Positions 12,544 through 25,700 of a stretch of 64,000 bases of DNA are shown here, one piece after another. The notes below the pieces were generated by a model that saw only the letters and a list, made by a program, of their open reading frames with translations, was not told where the DNA came from and searched no databases. Source of the stretch: Musa acuminata AAA Group (taxonomy: Eukaryota > Streptophyta > Magnoliopsida > Zingiberales > Musaceae); assembly GCF_036884655.1 (NCBI RefSeq), contig NC_088338.1:3176501-3240500 (forward strand). The letters are read 5' to 3'. The position numbers were made by a program, and so were the translations under genes. How positions within the stretch are numbered: the first letter of the stretch is position 1; each line of letters opens with the position of its first letter.

Positions 12544-15500
12544 TTATTCCAATCTCTTGTTAGTAGCTGCAGAACTCCACTTCCTTCGTAAGATTACTTC
12601 TTCCGAACACCCAAATTAGTCCAAACTGGGGAGAAATCCTTCAAAGAATAAGAATTCTCTTCCTCGCCAAAGGGATTGATCAAAACCCTAACTTTCTAAA
12701 ATGTCTTACGGATTTCGATCCGTAGCAATCAATTTGCTTCAGCACTGCTAAAAAAGGGTAATCTACAGATCAATAACCCAACAAAGAATCTCAAATCTTC
12801 ACAGGAAAGGAAAAAAGCTCACAAATCTTTCCGATTGAGACAAATATTCCGTGAATCAATTCAATTCAGCTCTCGACGGGGAAAGAGAACCCCACCTCGA
12901 GCGACAGTTGAAACCGATGCCTCCGAAATCTTTGTAAAAGGAGAAATTTTTCTTAGGAGACCTTCCGCTTCGTGGAAGCGAATCGAATCGAATCAAATCC
13001 TTCTTAGTCGGGACGAGAAATAAATTGAGAAAAAGAGCATTCAAATCGTTCGAAAACGGCATCAAATCACACTGATACCGACCACAATTGATTTGGAAAA
13101 CGACGAGAATAATAAAGATGGCACAGCGTCGTGGTAAGATTCTTACCCTAAGATTTCCATGGAGAGGAGTTCCCGCGATCTCCTGCGGCGTTCCGAGATC
13201 CGACTCGCGTTGGACTCCCATCGGTCTTCGAACGGGGACAAGTAAAACTAGTAGGATGTTTGAGCTCCTCGCATCGCTGCGCTGTCATGTGGACCTTCCA
13301 GAAGATTCGACAACGAGATACTGTGCTACTTACCACCGTCGAAGGATCGCTACTACAAAACGCGTACGAAACAGGGTAATTGGCCACTTAATAGATGACA
13401 CGTTAGCCTAATCTTCAATATTTCCGGCTGCAGTAATTGCTGATCTCGTCGAATTCGGAATTTTTAGATTTTTTGTATAAATTAAAATTCTAAAAATCTT
13501 AGTTTTTACAGGTAATTATTATAAAATCTTAGATTCAAATCTCATCTTAATTATTTATCCTTTGCAATATATATTCTTTATGGTAATACGCATAGCATAA
13601 ATAGAAGAACCCTATACTTATCCTAAATCGTGTTTTCAACACTCAAATCAGGAAAATGACACAACATATTATGTTTTCTATAAGAATACAAAGCCAAAAC
13701 CAAAATAAAATAATTTCCATAAAATAATTATTATATAAATCAATTCATAATTAATTTGCATATATATTAATTCATAATCAACTCACATGACAAATATTAC
13801 ATATTCCAAACCATAATTATGACGTTCAATAAATTTAATAACTCCTTAAAAATTCATTATATTATAATTTAAATAATATACATAAAATAATATCAATGTA
13901 TAATAATCTTAATAGATTAATTATATAATTCGATCAATAATCAATCCTTCATATTTTTCGCTATGTAACTTTAAAATATTTAAATACAATCATATGAGTA
14001 AAACATAACTCATATACTAGTATGCGATAGGTCGAGTTGAGTTTGAGTCTCGTCTCTCAAGCACAATCTTCTCTTTTCAAGTGTAACTTGTTTCTTCGAA
14101 ATTAAATGCCTCTTGGCGCCGATTAAGAAGTCGATTTTTTATACCTACGAGCAAGAATCGATCCTACACGATCGATTTCTCGAGCGACCGACCTATACTT
14201 CCCGCATGAGCACCGATTAAGCAACATGGATTTGTGTTGCACAACGTCGCTCTAAGCTTTCCGAAGCGGCTTTGTGTCATGCGACGCTATCTTGCATGAC
14301 CCAGGTCAGCGCGGGGCAGACGATCATCCTGTTTGAACCCGAGGTGGCACGTCGACGCTGTGCGCCGTGTCAACCTCGATCCTCCATGCTTGATATTGAC
14401 TTCGTCATTGACCATGATTGATGCCAGGATATATCCTGTTAGCAAACCAAATACTGCTCACAAGATTCCTCCTCACATCCCACTGTGGACCTTTAATGCT
14501 CCAACCAGTTAGATAACAGCGTTTAGTGTGGCAACCAATTAGTCTATGAGAGAAAAAGAGACCCTTTTCCAACAAAGTGTAATAGCAACAGTGATCATTA
14601 GCAGAAGAACTGCTCCCAAAACTCATCACACAATGATCATTGGAGCAGCAAACTCTCCATAGAATTTCATTTCTTGATACAATATCTAAGAGTATCCACC
14701 ATTCCACCTATGTTTCATTCTCTCTCTATAATTTCCACGTCAAACCATAAAAAAAATGGCCTTGATGGCATTGTTGTGCTAATGATGAAATGGAAGTATC
14801 TTGAAATTATCTAAAGAATCAATTTTTTACAAACCCGTGATTTAATAACCAAATTACTAAATTCACAAAAGAAAAGTAGAACTAGGTAATGAAAAATGTA
14901 AAAAAAACTGATTTTATCACCATAATTATTTGTACTTCAAAAAATTAAACTAATTTTTATAATTTCATATATCAGGTTTGTATTATCCTGACTAATACCA
15001 GAGTCATACTAGCATGCGTCAGTATTTATCGAGTTAAAAAAAAAACATATAAGTCCGTATACCATATTCTACGTATGCAAAGATTAAATATCATCGGTAT
15101 CGAATCGTATGTATTTCAAACCTTTGAATATCACGAATAAGTTTATGAAATTAAAATTGATAATAAAAAATAGGATAAGCTGCAGAAAATGTAGAGCAGC
15201 ATCAATAATCTCATAAGATAGTTCAAAAACAAATGGGAAGGCCAATGAAACAGGCTCTTGAATCATCAAGGGCAGGCAAAGTAAACATGAAGAAGAAACA
15301 ATGCAAAAGAACATGTTAGAAATAGACAAACTGTATCACTTGGACTTGTGCAAGTTCATCTGGACATTGGACCTTACATTGCTTTACCTATTCCAGTGTC
15401 AGTTCCTCTCTCTTTACAAATATTTCATTCCCATATTTAACTACACTTGACACAAATGCCTTGGCAGTTTCATTAAAGGTAGCAGAAAACAAAAGAACCT

Positions 15501-16281
15501 AAAGAGAAGAAGCCATTAGAATTCACAGGAAACTTGAAGGCCAAACCTTATATAGACACAATGACAAATGCTAGCCATCGCAATTACTTTGTAAATATAA
15601 ACAACTGACGAATGAGTCAAACATAAGCATGGTAATTGAGCTTAGAGGTAAGCAAAAGGATGGCCATTGCCTAAAGGAGCTCACATGAGCTGAGCTTGGC
15701 CTGTCCTGAACAAAGAACAGCAAGAGAAATGCATACGAGGATGAGAAAACTATCTGTCTCGATTCTTCCTATCCATAAGCTCCCAAAGAATTATCCATTT
15801 CTATCCTTTCGAAACTCATGAGCCCCAAAAAGAAGGATAAGGGTGACCCTACAGACATATAGACGCTATGTTCTCCTATTCTTCAATCAATATGAGACTA
15901 AATATCTTAATCAATACTCCACCTGTGTAGAAGAGTCACTAGCTCATGACCATCCTTATAGCATCATTAGTATGACCCCGTAGATTTTGTATCGACATGT
16001 CCGTCCTATTACCATGGCGTCAATTACCATTTTAGATTATATGCATGTCAACTAAAGAGTTTAGATTATATCAAGTCCGATTACCGTGACGAAATCAAGA
16101 AATATTGTATCAAATCTAAATATTTATTACCATTTTCAGAATATACCAAGAATGATGATCATATCAATAATTTACCACCACCCTCAGAATGACATGTTAA
16201 GAAAGAACTAATATTTTTTTAAATTTTTGCAAATATAAAATGCAATTATAACTTGTAGAAATGTAATTGCCTCCTTCCTTG
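12544..16281. other. Intergenic region, mostly AT-rich
   Basis: About 3.7 kb. 12544-13300 probably holds the promoter and 5' UTR of the quinone reductase gene. 13430-14050 is very AT-rich. 14100-14400 is a more GC-balanced patch of unknown origin. 14405-14707 holds an open frame on the minus strand without recognised similarity. The rest shows nothing I can name. Confidence 0.4.
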
Positions 16282-16288
16282 TATAAAT
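16282..16288 (+). promoter_or_regulatory. Candidate TATA box of the MFS gene
   Basis: TATAAAT lies 253 nt upstream of the transporter ATG at 16541, in an AT-rich context that turns pyrimidine-rich about 35 nt downstream, as expected near a start site. Inference from position only. Confidence 0.5.
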
Positions 16289-16540
16289 GTGAGAGAATGA
16301 CATCAACATCGAGCTTTTAAATTTCATTCATTTACCTTTTCATTCCACCTTTTTTTTTCTTCTCAAAATCCGATTAAAATCGCGCCAAGTCCTATTTGGT
16401 GTTTTCTTTTGGTTTCTCGAATCAAGATTTCATCTTCTTCCGGCGTAAAGGAAGCACAAGAGGTCTTTAGATTTCATTCCTAGTGGAGCTCCCAAGAAGT
16501 TGGCAGAACCAGATAGAGGTCTTGACTCGGTCCGGAAGCG

Positions 16541-18429
16541 ATGAGTGGGTTACGAGGGAGACTCAGGACCTTGCTGAACAACAGATGGCTGGTTTTCGTG
16601 GCCGCAATGTGGGTGCAGGCGGTCGCAGGGACCGGGTACCTCTTCGGCAGCCTGTCGCCGGTCATCAAGAGTTCCTTGGGCTACAACCAGCGCCAGATCG
16701 CGAGGCTCGGAGTCGCCAAAGATCTGGGCGATAGCATCGGCTTCCTCGCCGGAACCCTCTGCGAGATCCTCCCGCTCTGGGCGGCGCTGTTGGTCGGAGT
16801 GCTGCAGAATTTCGTGGGATACGGCTGGGTTTGGCTCGTCGTGACGGGAAGAACCCCACGGATGCCGCTGTGGGCGGTGAGTGGACGTCCTTTTGATCGA
16901 TCGTTTGGAATTAGACATATGGTTTTAAGTTCGTGATGTCAATTCTAATCATGAGTTTTTCTGTTCTACAAGTGACCTTCTTTGATCCTTCTCTGCCTCG
17001 TGCGCAGATGTGTGTTCTTATATTTGTGGCGACGAATGGAGAGACCTACTTCAACACCGCTGCGCTGGTTTCCTGCGTGCAGAACTTCCCCAAGAGCAGA
17101 GGCCCTGTCGTGGGCATCTTGAAAGGCTTTGCCGGTCTCAGTGGTGCGATCTTGACCCAGATCTTTGCAATGATACATACGCCCGACCATGCCGCTTTGC
17201 TCTTCGTGGTCGCCGTCGGGCCATCCATGGTGGTCATCGCCTTGTTGTTTATCGTCAGGCCCGTCGGCGGCCACCGGCAAGTGAGGCCCTCGGATCAATC
17301 CAGCTTCATGTTCGTCTACAGCGTTTGCTTGCTCCTGGCCGCGTACTTGATGGGCGTCATGCTCCTGGAAGACCTGGTTGACCTCGGCCACACCGTCATC
17401 GTCGTGCTCACGCTGCTGCTTCTATTGCTCTTGTTGGCTCCGGTCGTCCTTCCCTTGCTGCTCACCTTCCATCTCGATGTGGTTTCTCCTGTTCAAGAGC
17501 CTCTGTTGCCCGAACCTTCACAGGCAGAAGAGACGAGTCAATCTGCAGAACAGACTGAGGTCATTCTCAGTGAGGTGGAGGATGAGAAGCCCACGGACGT
17601 TGACCTGCTCCCTGCATCAGAAAGGCAGAAGCGGATCGCTCACCTGCAAGCCAAGCTGCTCCAAGCCGCTGCCGACGGAGCAGTCAGGGTGAAGAAGAGG
17701 AGAGGCCCTCGCAGGGGGGAGGACTTCACCCTGATGCAGGCGCTGAGAAAGGCAGACTTTTGGCTCATGTTCCTCTCTCTTCTCCTCGGATCGGGCTCTG
17801 GATTGACGGTCATCGACAACCTTGGTCAGATGAGCGAGTCTTTGGGCTATGACGAGGCTCACATTTTTGTCTCCATGATCAGCATTTGGAACTTTCTTGG
17901 TCGAGTAGGCGGAGGCTATTTATCCGAGCTCATCGTGAGGGACCGTGCGTATCCAAGGCCGGTGGCGTTGGCTTGCTTCCAGGCTGTGATGGCGATCGGG
18001 CACCTGTTCTTCGCCATGGCCTGGCCTGGAACGATGTACGTTGGAACCTTGTTGATCGGACTTGGATATGGAGCTCACTGGGCCATAGTTCCTGCTGCTG
18101 CATCAGAGCTGTTCGGGTTGAAGAACTTTGGAGCCCTCTACAATTTCCTGACGGTGGCTAATCCTGCAGGTTCATTGATCTTCTCTGGCCTCATTACCAG
18201 CGTAATTTACGACGACGAAGCAGCGAAACAAGCTCAAGGAAACATCAACTCGTTGCGAGGTGCTCTGCTCGGCGTGGATGAACCATTAAAATGCACAGGG
18301 ACCATCTGTTTCTTCCTCAGTTCACTGATCATGTCCGGGCTTTGCGTCATAGCAGTCATCTTGAGCCTCGTCCTCGTTTACAGGACCACAAGTGTGTACC
18401 TCAACCTTTACGGGCGCGCTCGCACATAG
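16541..18429 (+). CDS. Nodulin-like major facilitator superfamily transporter
   Basis: Integral membrane transporter with an N-terminal Nodulin-like domain and MFS fold; substrate unknown. Exon 1 is 16541-16876 (112 codons) and exon 2 is 17008-18429; both junctions are phase 0, giving 585 residues. Exon 1 has NNRWLVFVAAMWVQAVAGTG, the typical first helix, then GYNQRQIARLGVAKDLGDSI. Exon 2 opens with the family signature ATNGETYFNTAALVSCV and NFPKSRGPVVGILKGF. A charged loop (about residues 310-390; PEPSQAEETSQ to KKRRGPRRGEDF) separates the two helix bundles. The second half carries SGLTVIDNLGQMSESLGY and FLGRVGGGYLSE. About twelve helices are visible and length is normal for the family (around 560-600). 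Confidence 0.93.
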
Positions 18430-19459
18430 CCATCTCCCAGAAGAGAGATCGATGAAAGCCACTACTGTGGTTCTTCTTCCTACTTCTGTGAAGTAAACAT
18501 GATGTATCTTAATCCGAGATATGATCATGTCGGGACTTGAAAGCTTGAATTGATCTTGGGATCTTATGGTGATTCGATATGATCTTTACCGGTTAAGCTT
18601 AGCATCTTCTAATATTTTACTTAGCCTTTAATATATCTTTTTTTGATGGGGAATTATAGGATGGTAGTAACATAACCGACTAGCTGGCAATTCATAATGT
18701 GACTACTAAAACTGGTTGGTTGTTTCCTTTTCAAGTCGCATTAAAAGAAAGAAAATATATCTCCAATTACGATGAATCGAATCTCGGAGGATTCCAAAAG
18801 GAATCTCCTCTAACGTCCTTCTCCGATTAGATACAGCCGAATCATACTCATCGTACTAACAGGAAAAGGAAATTTGACAGCATTGCAAGGTCAACGCTTG
18901 ACTCAATGTTAAGTTTGCGAATCTCCCGTTCTGCAGCAGACCGATTCTTCAGAATTTCCAGTGAAGAATCTTAAGATTCGGTTTCTCTCATTGCAATTTT
19001 TCACTCTGTTAATTTTAAATAAAAATATTCGTAGAATTTTAATTAGATATTTTCAAACAGACGATGGAGATCAGAAGTCGCAGCTGATGAACGGCTAGAA
19101 ACCCTCCTTATCATATATATTCCGTTCTGCTTCTTCCTACGCTCACCCAAAAATTGCCGGTTCTCCTCGAATTCCGAGATATCGTATATAGGCTTGAGTT
19201 GCGGTTGCGAAACCAAATCATGTAGGATTCAGTGTATTTTTAATTTCAAACTAATCATGCAATTGTCGTTATCACCCTTGATTCTGCGAATCATGCGTGT
19301 ATCTGTGGACTCGATGCCTGAGTTTGTGGGCGGAGGAGCCAACCCAGCATTGTATCTGATCCTATAAATGCTGATTCTGTGTGGTTTTGCCGTGGGGCTC
19401 GCTGCGGTTTTCTCCTCTGTCGTCGGAACGAAGAGCTTGCAGAGGGAGGGGAGATCGAG
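18430..19459. other. Intergenic: 3' flank of MFS gene and promoter of ammonium transporter
   Basis: About 1 kb between two genes on the same strand. It carries AT-rich sequence and possible TATA-like sites near 19110 and 19184. The ammonium transporter 5' UTR probably lies in its last 100-250 bases. No additional gene seen. Confidence 0.45.
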
Positions 19460-21010
19460 ATGTCGCTCCCATCGAGCCTTCTGCCGAGCGAGGGCGCGCC
19501 GGAGTGGCTCAACAAGGGGGACAACTCGTGGCAGCTGACCGCCGCCACGCTCGTCGGGCTTCAGAGCGTTCCGGGCCTGGTGATCCTCTATGGCAGCATC
19601 GTCAAGAAGAAGTGGGCGGTCAACTCGGCCTTCATGGCGCTCTACGCCTTCGCCGCCGTCTTAATCTGCTGGTGCATCTGGGGCTTCCGCATGGCCTTCG
19701 GAGAGCCGCTCCTCCCCTTCTGGGGCCGTCCCGACGCCAACGTCCTCGAGCAGAAGTTCCTCCTGGCCCAGGGCTTCGCCGGGCTCTACCCCAACGCCAC
19801 GCTGGTCTACTTTCAGTTCGTCTTCGCCGCCATCACGCCCATACTGATCGCCGGCTCGCTGCTCGGCAGGATGAACTTTAAAGCGTGGATGCTGTTCGTG
19901 CCGCTGTGGCTCACCTTCTCGTACACGATCGGCGCGTTCAGCCTCTGGAGCCCGAACGGGTTCCTGTTCAAGGCCGGCGTCATGGACTTTGCCGGAGGCT
20001 ACGTCATCCATCTCTCCTCCGGGATCGCCGGACTCACCGCTGCTTATTGGGTATGAACAGAGAGCACATCTAATTGATGCGCCGTCATCGTTGTTGTAGT
20101 ATGTGCACCAACGTTCTTCATCTGTTGCAGGTCGGGCCGAGAGTGGCGAAGGACAGGGAGAGGTTTCCGCCCAACAACATCCTGCTAACGCTGACCGGCG
20201 CGGGACTGCTGTGGCTGGGGTGGACTGGTTTCAACGGTGGCGCTCCCTACGCGGCCAACCTCGCCGCATCTATCGCCATCGTCAACACTCATCTCTGCAC
20301 CGCCACCAGCCTCCTCGTCTGGCTCTTCCTCGACATGTTCTACTTCTCGAAGCCGTCAGTCATCGGCGCCGTCCAGGGAATGATCACCGGCCTCGTTTGC
20401 ATCACTCCTGCCGCAGGTAAATCCAGATTCATACCATCGAACTACAAACATTGTGCCTACCATCGACGTATTTGTTTGGAGAACAGGGCTGGTGCAGCCT
20501 TGGGCAGCCATCATCATGGGCGTCCTGTCAGGAAGCATTCCCTGGTTTACCATGATGGTGCTCCACAGGAAGATCCAATTCCTGAAGAAGGTCGACGACA
20601 CGCTCGCCGTCTTCCACACCCACGGCATTGCCGGCAGCTTGGGCGGCATCCTCACCGGAATCTTGGCCGACCCAAGACTGAACCGCCTCTTCTTCGGCGA
20701 CAATCCCAGTTACGTCGGACTCGCCTACGCCATCAAAATGGGCCGCGCCACCGCAGGACTGCGTCAAATTGGCATGCAATTCGCCGGCATTGGATTCATC
20801 ATTGCGCTCAACGTCGTCATCACCAGCGTCATATGCTTGCTGATCAAGGTGGTCGTCCCGCTTCGACTTAGCGAGGAGGAGTTGCTGGTGGGAGACGACG
20901 CCATCCACGGCGAGGACGCCTACGCGGTGTGGGGCGACGGCGAGACGTACGAGAAGTCGATTCATGGGTACGAGAACTTCGCCTCTGCGAAGACAGAGGA
21001 GATGGCATGA
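19460..21010 (+). CDS. AMT2: Ammonium transporter, AMT2/MEP subfamily
   Basis: High-affinity plasma-membrane ammonium transporter. Exons 19460-20050, 20131-20416 and 20487-21010 join in frame (phases 0 and 1) to 466 residues. The start [21 protein letters not shown] agrees with AMT2-type N-termini. Landmarks are [44 protein letters not shown], the AMT signature region [17 protein letters not shown] (about residues 176-192), [17 protein letters not shown], and [13 protein letters not shown], which holds the first pore histidine. The cytosolic tail [25 protein letters not shown] is typical of the MEP-like clade. Both introns are short (80 and 70 nt). It is most similar to the AMT2/AMT3 group rather than AMT1; the exact orthologue number is uncertain. 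Confidence 0.94.
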
Positions 21011-22789
21011 GGAGCAAAACACGGTGCATGGCTCTACATATTGTACACATTATGTAATTGGAGCGATTCGATCAGGTTTAAGCACAGACCCATAATTGCC
21101 GTATGAATCTCCCTTAATAATTTTGCTTGGGGACTGTAACAGATTTTATATTTCTTCATGAATTATTTGATTCCTTTCATGCCATCAGTAAATTCTTCTT
21201 GTGAGAGAGTAAATAACAAGTTTTATTGTTTACTCTGACATGCCATTCTAAAATTTTTCCATATGGAATAAGATTTCTTGACCCACGAATAATCACGAGA
21301 ATCAATAATAAAGGGTAGATTTATATTTATATTTTATAATTAAAAATATAGTTTATTATATGAAAATACAATAAATATAGGAAACAAAACTCTCTTTTTA
21401 ATTAACTCAAATCCAGTTGCTTTAGATTTTCTCTAGTATGAAAAGTGTGTTTATTCAATTACTAAGATATTTACGGAGATTTATTAGATGAAATATATCT
21501 CCTAAAACATTTATTGGATTTCAATAGGTTTATTGTAAATTATTCTATATAATTAGTTATTTTTAGTATTTTATTATCTATATTTTCAAAAATTATATTA
21601 GGATATTTATATTTATATTTATAAAAATATTTAATTTTATTTTTTCTCACGTTATTGATTTTATTTTTGAAAATATCATAGGATTTATCACTAAGTATAT
21701 GCTCACTCTACTTCACTTCAATTTATCACTAAGTACATATAAACTTTTTATTAGCAGAGTTGACAGCGTGGAAAAACATAGTTAAATATTTCGTAAGTAT
21801 AGAGATTCTTATAATTTTTTTAAAATTATATAAATTAAAAATATTAAAAATAATTAATTATAAAAATATAATTAGTCCGATTTTAATGAAACTTTATGGT
21901 CAATGTTATAGATACGTATAACTTTATGACAATGAAAGAATAATTCTATATTGATAAATATCAAGAGAATCAATGATATATATTATAATTCATTAATTAT
22001 TTTTTTTTAAAAATTATATGAACAATAAATAAAGAAAAATAAAAATAAGGATTTTTTTTAGAAATCGTTCATTTATTTATAAAAAAAGTATTATTGTGTA
22101 ATCAAATTTCGTGATCCCAAACGAATGACGTCAGCGAGAAGGGTGTGTTGGGCCCACCAGTCAAAGCTCCTAATCATATTTGGCAATAATTTAACTAGAT
22201 AAATTAATTAGACCAAACCAACGTTAAATGAGGCTGCCGCGTCAAGTTTGAAGACAAAAATCTTCCCTATCCCACCTACCCTTTTCACACCGTTCAATTT
22301 TGCTCTTGGGACCCACGGTTTTTGTCCCACTTCGATTGCACGTGCTGAGCGGGTGCGCGTTTGAGTAGATTCTTCGCACGGTTAATTAGCCGAACGGGTT
22401 CGTCGGAATTGAGAAAGAAATTAATTGCAATTTAATTTATTATATATGATAAAATATACATCCTATAAAGAAGAAGAAGAAAGAAACGAAGGATTTGGCG
22501 ATTTGTTTGGGGTCCCGAAAGCTTCTTCGAAGCCCCTCTTTTCTCCTCTCGTCTGGCGCGGCGCTCAATTCGACAGCAAACCCTACTTTTCCGGACCGAG
22601 AAGCACTTCGATTCCGCATCCCCCGCTTGCATTCCTCACCTTTCGCCTCGTCTCCTCCCCGGCCGCCGCCGTAGCTGATCAGAATCGGAGGTGGGGAAGG
22701 AGGGGGGCGTTCGGTGGGGCCCGTGAATTCCAAGGGGAGGCGCGGGAGATACCCATTTGTGTGCTTGCCTCAATGGTCTGTCGGAATCC
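21011..22789. other. AT-rich intergenic region
   Basis: About 1.8 kb. 21280-22080 is extremely AT-rich with no gene signal. From 22100 the base composition rises towards the GC-rich 5' end of the next gene. Its 5' UTR probably begins after 22400. Nothing else recognised. Confidence 0.45.
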
Positions 22790-25700
22790 ATGGATTCCGA
22801 GGAACCTACGGCATCGGCCTACTCGTGCGGACGCGGAGGAGGAGGCGAGGACACCGTGGGTGGAACATTCGCCTGCTCTTGCCTCTACTGCGGTCATGCT
22901 TCCGTTCGCTCCGCCTCCTGGCGCCGGTCTGTGAGGCGGAAGCTGGACAGCACGGCAGATGGGGCCCGCTCGATCTCGCGCGTCACGGAGGAGCTTGGCG
23001 CCGTGGCCCGCGTCGCACGCGTGGAGATCGAGAACGAAGCGGCTGCCCTCCGCGAGACCCTCGTCAGCCACCAGCAGTCGATCCAGAAGCTCCAAGCGGA
23101 GCTGGAGGAGGAGCGGAGTGCCGCGGCCTCCGCTGCCACGGAGACCATGTCGATGATCCTCCGGCTCCAGCACGAGAAGGCCGAGGCCCAGATGGAGGTT
23201 CGCCAGTTCAAGCGCTTCGCGGAGGAGAAGATGACCCACGACCAGCAGGAAATCGCCGTCCTCGAGGACCTCCTCTTCAAGCGCGATCAGGCCGTGCAAT
23301 CCCTCTCCTTCGAGGTCCAGGCATATCGTCACCGTCTGCTCAGCTACGGCATTGACATCCACGGCGATGCACCCCCTTCCGAGCCGCAGACCCCTGATAC
23401 CGCCACGACCGCCTGTGCCGTTCCTCATTTCGACCTCCTACCTGACGACTATCCCCCATTGAGGTGCCGTGGTGATGCTGGTGTTGAACTCGATAACTAT
23501 CCTTCCGGGGAGACCCCACGCGAGCACCTGCAGAAGCTTGAGCAGCGCATCTTTCAGCTTGAGCGGATGCCAAGCAGCAGCTTTTCCAATGTCATGGATA
23601 AGGGAGTCGTGGTAGGGCAGTCACCACGCAGTGGTTCAAGGGATCTCAGGAGTTTCTCCTATGGCAGCTGCTGTTCAGGTCTGAATTTCAATAACGGGGA
23701 GGAGTTTCCAGCGGTGATGGATGGTGCATCGGATTATGGTGGAAGGGATGATATGTGTGACAGAATATACACTGTGGATGCGGTGCATGGGGCAAGCGAG
23801 GATTATGTTAGCACCCCAAGGGAGCTTCAGAACAGGAGAAATTTGGGGGGTGAGGCTAGGGAAACAGAGATAAGGAAGCTTCATACAAGGCTACAAGCAC
23901 TTGAGGCTGATAGGGAGTCAATGAGGCAGACATTAATTTCTGTGGGTACCGATAAGGCTCAGATGGTGCTGTTGAAAGAGATTGCTCAACAAATGCAGAA
24001 GGAAGCGACACAAGAGAGGAGCTTCATCAAGAAACCATCTCCTCCCAAGAGGATTTCAATCATGTCGATGATCAAGGTAAAGATTTATCTGCCAATTACT
24101 TCATGATGATAATTTTAGTCACTTGTATAACTTCAAGTCAATGATAAGTACCTGCCTTGACAAATATGCATATATATTCCTGGTAGATAAGATTCTTGTG
24201 TTGTGCACTCATCAGGCTTCGTTTAATGTGTGTAAATTTGCAGACACCCTATATGTGTAAGTTTGCAAAACCCTCAAGAGAGATGCATCTCAACATGCAA
24301 GTATTGAGCCACTAGTAGCATAAGTGATAAATTCTCCATCATTGATTTGATAAAATACTTTTGATGGGGAGAAGGTCTTTAAACCTACAAGGGTAGTTGC
24401 TTGTAGGAAGCTTTAATTTGTTTGTCTCTGTTCAGTTAGAGGTTCCTTGAACAATGAAGCAATTTCAAAATTTTCTTGAAAATTGGAAGAAATCTAAACT
24501 TAAATGGACTTACATGTTTTGTCATACAAAATTCTGAAGTTCAAGGGTTTGTTGTGTCCATAATGCAGCCCAATGCAGGTTTTGCAATACTCTTTAGTTA
24601 ATTGTAAGTAGTTCGATCAGTTAGTTAATTTTGCATGATATTTGCATTCTTTGATAATGGGATGTTTACTTTGTGTTATTTTTCCTTCGTCAAGTGTAGT
24701 ATATTTAAGAAATGAAAATTCATTTGATATCACTCTTCTTATGTAATACTGAAGCTATTGCTATCTGTCAGTGACCTGAGAACAATTTGGAAAGTCGTTG
24801 GAGTTTAATGCTATTTTTAGATTAGAAGAAGTAAATTTTGAAGTAATGGAGGAAAACAAAAATATAATAATGCTTTGTGTATCTTTCCTGAATGAATGTT
24901 ACAATCACACTAATATATAGAATAGCCATGGAAATAATTGTAGTCTTATTTTGATTTGAACAGCTAAATGATATATGTTATTAAATCTTTGTTGATGATA
25001 ACTGATAAGTTGTTTGCAATTAAGGGGTATAATAGTTCTTTGGAAGCATTTCTTGACTCCAGGTGCATTCATTATGTTTGACCTTCTTTTGTTTCAGTTA
25101 TGTTCTATATATGAAGTGTCTAGTGTATCTGAAAGATCCAGAATCATGAAAGTGAACAAAGCTTTTGTAATGTTTCTAGGGACCTAATAGCTCCTCAAGC
25201 AAGTAGTTGTAGCATAAGCCTTCAGATAGCAAGTATGGCGAATCACCTAATAGAATTGTTTCATTTTTCACTGTTCTTTCTCTCTAAAACATCACTTAGT
25301 GGAAGTTCATGTATGCTCAGAAATATATCAAATATATCATATCATTTGTACATGAGTCTTTTTGGTATGACAAGAATCGTTATATTTGTTTCTTCATCCA
25401 ACTAGCTGAAGGCCCATTTCATAGCCAAAAGAATCTCCATCACTTCCAATGGTGATTATTGATGCGATTCTTCTAAGATTTTATGCCAAGTTTTTTGTAT
25501 TATGACTCGACTTGATGGAATAATTGTCTCATTAATTTGATGAGCTTGAATGGTGGGCTTAAGTTGTTTATGCTCGAGTTAATAATAGTAAACCTATTTA
25601 GTTCTATAAACCAACTCAATCCTTCTCTCACTTCCAATGTAGGACTAAACTAGGATATCACAATTTCCTCCTCTTTTAAGGCTTAATGTTCTTGTCATGA

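Noticed and set aside
14405..14707. 100-codon minus-strand frame
   Set aside because: No recognised domain, no splice context and no neighbouring support.
16550..17391. Antisense frames under the MFS transporter
   Set aside because: Shadows of GC-rich codon use in the real plus-strand exons.
22679..23428. 249-codon antisense frame opposite the MyoB exon 1
   Set aside because: Mirror of a GC-rich coiled-coil exon; no domain of its own.
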